64,000 nucleotides of DNA from Laccaria trichodermophora (taxonomy: Eukaryota; Basidiomycota; Agaricomycetes; Agaricales; Hydnangiaceae). A program made the translations under genes and the position numbers. The DNA is taken from contig JACTVC010000007.1 of NCBI GenBank assembly GCA_018417955.1, positions 682,001-746,000 on the forward strand, in the 5' to 3' direction. Below the pieces are notes generated by a model. It did no database searches and was not told the origin of the DNA. It saw only the letters and a list, made by a program, of their open reading frames with translations. How positions within the stretch are numbered: position 1 is the stretch's first letter; the number at the start of each line of letters is the position of its first letter. Positions 58,390 to 64,000 of the stretch are shown here, piece by piece.

Positions 58390-59362
58390 GCCCGACTGCG
58401 CATCATCGATGAAAAGAATCACATCGTCCATTGTGACTGCTGCATTAGCAAAGAGCAAAGAGCCACTACGAGAGACAATTAACTATGCAAAACAGGCTAA
58501 TGGATGCTATACATACCAGGGTTATAGTCGATATCAGAACCACGAAGATTAGATAGCCAGGCCATCGGCTTTCTGCTTCTCCATCTCTTCATGCAATTGC
58601 GCAATCTTGCCAAAGTGCGGCCAGCCTGAAGGCGGGCATTTCCCCCAGACAACATCCACGATATTCTCCTTCAGCGAAACAAGTTCTGAATTTTTGGGTG
58701 CTAGTTGTTTTGTTAGAGATTCGGCCTCCGCTGCTCAAGAGTCTCGATTGGAATGGAAGTACGGTGCGGCTTGGGCAAAGCAATATACATACTATGAGGG
58801 TTGCATCGATGCTAATCCGGGTGGGGGACTCCAAGTTCTTCAAGGGCGTTATTTATCTGATTATCTAGCAGGACCATCCGCGGCACACCTTGTAGAGAAA
58901 ATGTTGCGATATAGGAACATCTAAAGGATGGCTTGGACGAACGGAATATCTGATAGGTGGGAGTGAGACATACCTGGAGGCCTTGCTTCATCATCTCCCG
59001 ATTCCTATACATTCATGGGACCGTTTCTCAGCCTGAAGACAGTAGCGTCGATTCGTTAAGAGGTAAGCCTTGTCTATAGTGATGACAGCATATCCTGTAA
59101 GTCAAGAAACCATTAGCGAGAGCTCGAGATAAACTGTCTAAAACTCACCTGCTGGGCCATCGAACCCTGAGATGAAAGCTCTCCGCTGATCACAATTCGC
59201 CAGATACTCGCTCGAATCCGCCAAGGGTTTGCAAGCTTTCGAAGGCAATCGCAGCCATACGTTGATCTTCACAGCTTGCACCGTGTGATGCTTCATCAGC
59301 TTGCGAAGCTTACTAGCCCGGCATTCGGCGGTATTGACAATGTGAAATACATCTGCTCCCAT
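58390..59362 (-). pseudogene. cytosolic aminopeptidase P (X-Pro aminopeptidase) relic, truncated
   Basis: Minus-strand blocks in family order are EYLANCDQRRAFISGFDGPA plus G (59145-59220), YAVITIDKAYLLTNRRYCLQ (near 59040-59095), RISIDATLI (near 58795-58820), ESLTKQLAPKNSELVSLKEN (near 58660-58725), HEEMEKQKADGLA (near 58555-58595), WLSNLRGSDIDYNP (near 58515-58558) and TMDDVILFIDDAQSGDTVRR (near 58375-58435). The VxSMLDE segment normally between KADGL and WLSNLRG is missing, and the two parts are in different frames with a TAA at 58549-58551. The metal-binding catalytic domain is absent downstream, where the JmjC-like gene begins. It is a clear pseudogene. Confidence 0.8.
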
Positions 59363-60386
59363 GGTTGTACAGAATGTTGCTGTACATAGAAATGGTGGGA
59401 GCAGAGGCCGGCGATGTTTTCAGAAATTGGGACTAGTGTGGCCCAAAGGCGAAGCCTGCTGGCAGTCACATGCTCTCGTGCTCATGCTTTGGCGTGGATC
59501 CATTACGGTTACTCACAGGAAGTCGACGAGGCAGTGATAGCCTATGAAGGCTGAGGGCTGGAGAATTGGAATCGTATGGAGATGGTCTAGTCCAGCGACA
59601 AAGACAACTATTAGCTGTAGCGTCTGAGGCCGGAGTTTTGGTAGGAGGCTAATTCTCACCTCGTCAAAGAACTTCTTATGCCTCCATAAATCAGGCATCC
59701 ATTCTCTAGGGCTATCCCAATTTGCCATTTTCATGTACCAATTCCGCATTGTTTGACGGAATTTGAAGGCGGATTCTTCTTTGATTGAGTCTTGGAGGAG
59801 ATCTGTGTACTGAAGGCCAGGAGAAGGAGGCGTTTTGTGGACTCCGCTTCCGTGTTGAGCCTTCGCAGAAGATGACTGAGACTTAGAGGAGGATAGTCAT
59901 ATGGAAGGCGTGCTTTTGTGCCAGGCCAATGTTGATGATGTGCAAAAATGACGCGACTGAAGTGGCCGTTTGCGGTACAGCGGGTGACGATAACGAGCCG
60001 TTGTGTTTTGGACAAGAATCGAGACCCGGAAACTAACTACTATAAGGTCCCCCAGTGTCAATAAATTGATGCGCATAGGAGACAGTTGTATGCAGACATA
60101 CTATGATTGTCGGAGGCAGGGGGTTGCATAGTCAGCAGCCACTGGCAGTAGGCTGTAGCTGACCTCCAGAACTCCCTCTCATACTCGTCCCTCTGCTCGG
60201 GTTTGAAGTTCGGTAGATATGTAATCACTTGGGGCCTTGTGTAAACTTCAAGTTAGGCGGTCTCCAGAGAGATGAAAGTGGTCGACAGACAGCAAGAATC
60301 AGAGCGAGTCGGAGTCCGACGAGTCCGATATATAGGTGTTTGGTCGTCGGTCACATCTTCAGCCGCGGCCCCTCCTTTCCACGATG
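59363..60386. other. unrecognised stretch with minus-strand frames
   Basis: Two overlapping minus-strand frames (about 59513-60015) read partly as LLQDSIKEESAFKFRQTMRN then WYMKMANWDSPREWMPDLWR. This looks protein-coding in composition, but I do not recognise it. It may be another relic exon. Confidence 0.35.
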
Positions 60387-60394
60387 ATAACGAC
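60387..60394 (+). repeat. left 8-bp target site duplication of hAT-type element
   Basis: ATAACGAC lies directly before TAGGGC and is repeated exactly at 61780-61787, after GCCCTA. Confidence 0.9.
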
Positions 60395-61779
60395 TAGGGC
60401 TGCGCACCGTCCGTCTGGACGGGAACGGCCGTCTACTGGACGGGTGGTAAACGGGTAAGTCTCGTCCGTCCCCCGTCCCGTCAGTGTTTCCTTTGGGATT
60501 TCGAGGAGGACGGTACGGGGACGGAGACGGCCGCCGTACAGGTGACGGTTGTCAACGGCTGTGTATCAATGCATGTAGTGATGACTATCTACAGCCTGTA
60601 TCCAAGGGCTAACGAAGTACCAAGGATGACGGCTTGCAGCAAGATGAAGGCCCTAAAAACACAAAGTGAGGAGGGTAAGGCAACGGCACGACCATAACTC
60701 ACACTGTCTGGAGGGCCTGTGCTGTTCAATTGTCCTTCATGCTCTGCATGTGCCTCAGCAGCACGATCTTGACTTGCATAGGAAGGGAGATCGTATATGG
60801 GCTCTATGTTCAACTGCATCAACATCCCAACACGCGCTGACAAAACTTGAGCCAAAACAAACCTGCCGTCTAGTATGCCTTGCATGTTCCTCCTTCATAC
60901 CCTCCTCAAAAGAAGCAGCCACCTCCTTGTCATTCTTGGTGTCCACGAAGTCCCTCTTGTACGCAGCCATATCCTCCAGATTCCATTTCCGAACCTCGGA
61001 TTCACGTAGCACGCCTCAAACTTATCAGCGGTGTGCGAGATGGTTTTAACGTTCTCGCCGGACTCTCACCATCGTGGTCCACTACAACTCCCGGCTAATG
61101 TATTGAACGGGGGCACTGGTGAAGAGTATGTTAGAGCCGCTTTCGCCATATTTAACTGGCACCGCACCTTTTGACCACCAATCAAGTTGATTCCCTTCTC
61201 CCCAGTCTCGAAAAACATTGAGATCGTGATCCAGACTACAAGCACAGTTAATTTCATGGAATTTGCAAAAAGTCTGTTTCCACTGCAAATTGACTGACCA
61301 AAATAAGCCTAGCTTCTCTTCGTTATGTTCCTGTACAAAGATCACATTTTACGAAGACTCAAGTTTCCAATACAAGGTGTTTGAGATGCATAAGCCCCAA
61401 ATGCAATCTGTAGCAGCAACGTTAGTACAAGGTAAGTTTGCGAGAGGGAGGAGAAGCCGCACTGACCGGACTTGTCCGTGACCCTTAACACAGTCTCCCA
61501 GACAAAATCGCCGTCGACAGAAGGACAACACGCCTATTTCGGTGGAGGGGAACAGAAGGCTACATCGTTGACGTCGACTCTGATGTTGGCAGAGTAGAAA
61601 ATTTTCCCACAGCATCGCCGTCCGTACCGTCCAGACGGCCGTCTATGTGACGGGAATAGACGGGTGCTATCCGTCCCGTCCACCGTCCTGTCAGAATCTT
61701 ATCCCAAATTGAAACGGCGACGGGTAGAGCACCCGTCTAAACGTCCCGTCCAACCGTCTTCAAGGACAGGTACGCCCTA
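60395..61779. mobile_element. non-autonomous hAT-type DNA transposon, 1385 bp
   Basis: The element begins TAGGGCTGCGCACCGTCC and ends with the reverse complement of TAGGGCGTACCTGTCC, giving imperfect terminal inverted repeats. It is flanked by the identical 8-bp duplication ATAACGAC, the hallmark of hAT insertion. Both subterminal regions (about 60395-60560 and 61615-61765) are packed with short GACGG/CCGTC motifs in both orientations, as is common for hAT transposase binding. No transposase fragment is visible. The interior (about 60590-61500) contains minus-strand open frames that look like captured exon sequence. Confidence 0.88.
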
Positions 61780-61787
61780 ATAACGAC
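61780..61787 (+). repeat. right 8-bp target site duplication of hAT-type element
   Basis: This is an exact copy of the left duplication at 60387-60394. Confidence 0.9.
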
Positions 61788-62025
61788 GGTTCGCATTGAA
61801 ACATGGCGTTTACAAGGTTAATCTCCCAGAATCAGATTGACCTTCCCATCCAACACTGTCACCACGCTCTTCAAGCTGTTGTCGTCAGTGAATATTTTTA
61901 GGTTGACATACTACTAGTACTACTAGTATGTGCGCTTCATCGCAGTTGCCCGTAAGTACTCCGGGCGGTCCCCACGTTAGAAGCACTTTACACTGTCACC
62001 TTGCCCTGCACACCAGTTCTGGATC

Positions 62026-62949
62026 ATGCCCAATACTGGACGTTTGGAAAAAGAAGATCGCGGATTGTACGGACCACCGAGGGGTTCAGAACCGCGTGCC
62101 GTAAAGTCGCCAGAAGGTCGACGAGTCATCGTTTCAGATACAGCTGAGGAAACGCCACGCGCGGTGACAAAATCCAGTGCGGTGAGTGGTCTGCTTGTGC
62201 CCTGTGAGCTCTAACGAGCAGTTTCATGCCCATAGACAGCTTCTGGAAACGTTCCAGCAATTGTTCTTACGACTACAGAGTACATAGCTCGCGGCGGGGA
62301 ACAAGTTCTAATGCTGCTACAGGCTGCATCCAATGCTATCCCATACCATTGCAAAAAGAAACAATCGGAGCCGCGCTGAAAGCCATTGAACTATGCGAGG
62401 TTTGTCTCTTCTAGCCCCACCTTTGCAGGACATTTGCGAAGGGCTTTGAACAAATTTCAGGATGCATTGGCTGTTGAAGAGACAGCCAAGGAGCTGAAAG
62501 ACAGAGCCAACCATCTCATGATCACCATCGTGGACCGCGTAGCATCCCAGAACGACATCAAAGGCAGCAAGACAGCTGTGAATGCCATGAAGGGCATGGA
62601 AGGGGACATCAGAGAATTCCTGGGGTTTGTCTTGTTTGAATTTGGCTTGAGATGGTCTGACGATCTTGTAGCACTCTCAAGACAACTTAAGGCAGTCGGT
62701 GGGCAGAGCTCATTGTTAATAGCAATATACAAAGGCGTGAACATGAAGAGGCTCGAAGATTGCGTGAACAGGCTGCCAACTGGCATGGAGGGATTCAAGG
62801 CATCTGAAGCTCCCCATCACAACACCTATGCTCAAGCGCCAAGCTTTCTCCGCCTACGAAGGCTTCAAACTCGCCTAGAAGGGATGGGCAATCCTATGCA
62901 ACACGTAGCCACAAGCCTGCTGGCGCTGACGATGTTGCACCGCCCTTGA
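62026..62949 (+). pseudogene. STAND/NLR-type N-terminal helical domain, probably truncated and frameshifted
   Basis: After an opening ATG at 62026 (MPNTGRLEKEDRGLYGPPRG) and an intron near 62180-62237, the frame reads EYIARGGEQVLMLLQAASNA. It must shift by one base near 62342 to continue as IPLQKETIGAALKAIELCE. An intron (about 62401-62460) then leads to DALAVEETAKELKDRANHLM, ITIVDRVASQ, GMEGDIREFLG and VNMKRLEDCVNRLPTGMEGF, ending at 62949. This helical pattern resembles the region before NACHT/NB-ARC in Agaricomycete STAND proteins. No NTPase domain follows. The single-base shift could be a mutation or a sequencing error. Confidence 0.5.
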
Positions 62950-64000
62950 TCGCGTCCGCAATGGATGCAGCTTCGTGGTATGTGTACGGAGTGGGCGATA
63001 TGAGGGGATCGTGAGCGGCCATGACTGCTTCTAGAGCTTCGGCATCGAATCGTGGTACGGAATTGAATTGGACCTCCCAACAGCAACCAATATGGCTTTA
63101 GTCCGTGAGCCCAGGTTCGTTCATTTTACTACTCTCAGGCTCTTTCCCCAACTTAGGAACTTAGAGTTGACTTAGAGGTCGATGACGTTATTGGGGACAT
63201 AGTTGTTCTGGCAGCCTAACATATCACTACTGGGTTTGGTGTTCATGGCCACTAATTATTTTACGCTGCAGTTTTTCGTGAGGGATCGGTATATTATATA
63301 TTACATGCAAGAGTGGGCAAGACTAGAAACTTTTCGGAGCCTGGTCACATGCTCCTGCTGGAAGCAGCCTGGTCACATGCACTTGCTGGCAGCAGCATGG
63401 TCACATGCGGATTTCAGCAGAGGCTAGAGTCGGATTCTGATGATGCAGTTTGCGATTTCCCCCTTTCTCCCCTCCCTGACATGTCTCTCTGTCAACATGC
63501 GGCTCTATGTGCCGAAGAACTTCACACCAACGTAGATGATGGGGAGTTTTTAAAGCTTCATTACCCAATTCTGGAGTTAAACGAAAGTTCGAACGACCAA
63601 GAAGTCCAGTCTATATTAAGCGAGGGAATTAGGTCGCTGCAACTCCGCGAATTCACTTTGAGATGATGTTGCGAGCTTTCACTTAATCGCCGCAGTCGGC
63701 TGACGACTTGTCTCTGAAATAGACGGGGATCGGTTCCGCTCACCGAGATGCAGGGTGAAGACTCTCATGCACCCTATTACTATTACTTCGATCAATGTTG
63801 CAATGCCATAACATCCTCAGCTTCAAGGATGCCGCGCCACACTAAACCCACGACCATCATTGAATTCACCTTTCAAAGTTGAACACCCCCGAATCTACTA
63901 CACCATAATAACCTATCACAACGGTTGTGTTGAACGTCTTCCCACTATCAAGCTTCTTGTGATATTGTAGTTGGCCCAGCGAATTTTCATTGAAGGTGTT
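62950..64000. other. right-edge region with gene fragment and minisatellite
   Basis: On the minus strand near 62960-63080 one frame reads RFDAEALEAVMAAHDPLISP then TPYTYHEAASIADAIKGG, which looks like real coding sequence of unknown family. The rest shows no supported gene apart from the 28-bp repeat. Confidence 0.35.
63339..63420 (+). repeat. 28-bp minisatellite, about three units
   Basis: The core TGGTCACATGC recurs with starts at 63342, 63370 and 63398 (period 28), with CTGCTGG-like sequence between copies. The second and third units carry a few substitutions. Confidence 0.8.

Noticed and set aside
1..64000. CRISPR arrays, bacterial operons, rRNA or tRNA genes
   Set aside because: The window is fungal nuclear DNA with spliced genes. 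I saw no regularly spaced repeats, rRNA signatures or cloverleaf structures.

Overview
This window is nuclear DNA of a filamentous basidiomycete, most likely an Agaricomycete (mushroom-forming fungus). Nearly every gene is cut into short exons by introns of about 46-62 nt with GT...AG ends, intergenic gaps are small, and the proteins are fungal housekeeping families. The accessory part carries elements typical of Agaricomycetes: a Plavaka transposase, a TET/JBP-like oxygenase, a JmjC-like oxygenase and a STAND N-terminal domain. All gene models below were rebuilt by hand from the genomic sequence. For the confident models the exon lengths sum to a multiple of three and the joined reading frame restores family motifs.

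Region 1 (about 1.4-33.8 kb) is a dense housekeeping block. In order it holds a SulP sulfate permease (+), a mitochondrial TACO1/YebC translation factor (+), two tandem NYN-nuclease/LOTUS-like proteins (-), a membrane-anchored UBE2J1-type E2 (+), a small proline-rich ORF (+), splicing factor SF3A1 (-), mitochondrial ribosomal protein MRPL31/mL60 (+), Cms1 (-), an ERI1-like 3'-5' exonuclease (+), a TmpA-like polytopic membrane protein (-), kinetochore Ndc80 (-), Mog1 (+), a MIT-domain Atg38/NRBF2-like protein (-), the Rsp5/NEDD4 ubiquitin ligase (+) and the cap methyltransferase Abd1 (-). Divergent start codons are very close for SF3A1/MRPL31 (82 bp) and Cms1/ERI1-like (101 bp), so promoters are probably shared. 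Convergent pairs end within tens to hundreds of bases of each other.

Region 2 (about 33.8-60 kb) is an accessory island. It contains an apparently intact TET/JBP-like 2OG-Fe(II) dioxygenase, a lineage-specific protein of unknown function with a nearby partial copy of its C-terminal domain, an apparently intact 1285-residue Plavaka transposase, and a 14-exon JmjC-like gene with an acidic coding repeat. Interspersed are gene relics: a conserved Agaricomycete coiled-coil gene, a DUF4246 gene, a RING-containing SNF2 helicase, an aldehyde dehydrogenase exon and an aminopeptidase P. Each large relic shows frameshifts or in-frame stops inside recognisable conserved motifs.

Region 3 (about 60.4-64 kb) begins with a 1385-bp non-autonomous hAT-type element bounded by perfect 8-bp target duplications (ATAACGAC). 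A broken STAND/NLR-type N-terminal domain and a 28-bp minisatellite follow. The island therefore pairs two kinds of 2-oxoglutarate oxygenase (one DNA-demethylation-like, one histone-demethylase-like) with DNA transposons and decaying genes.
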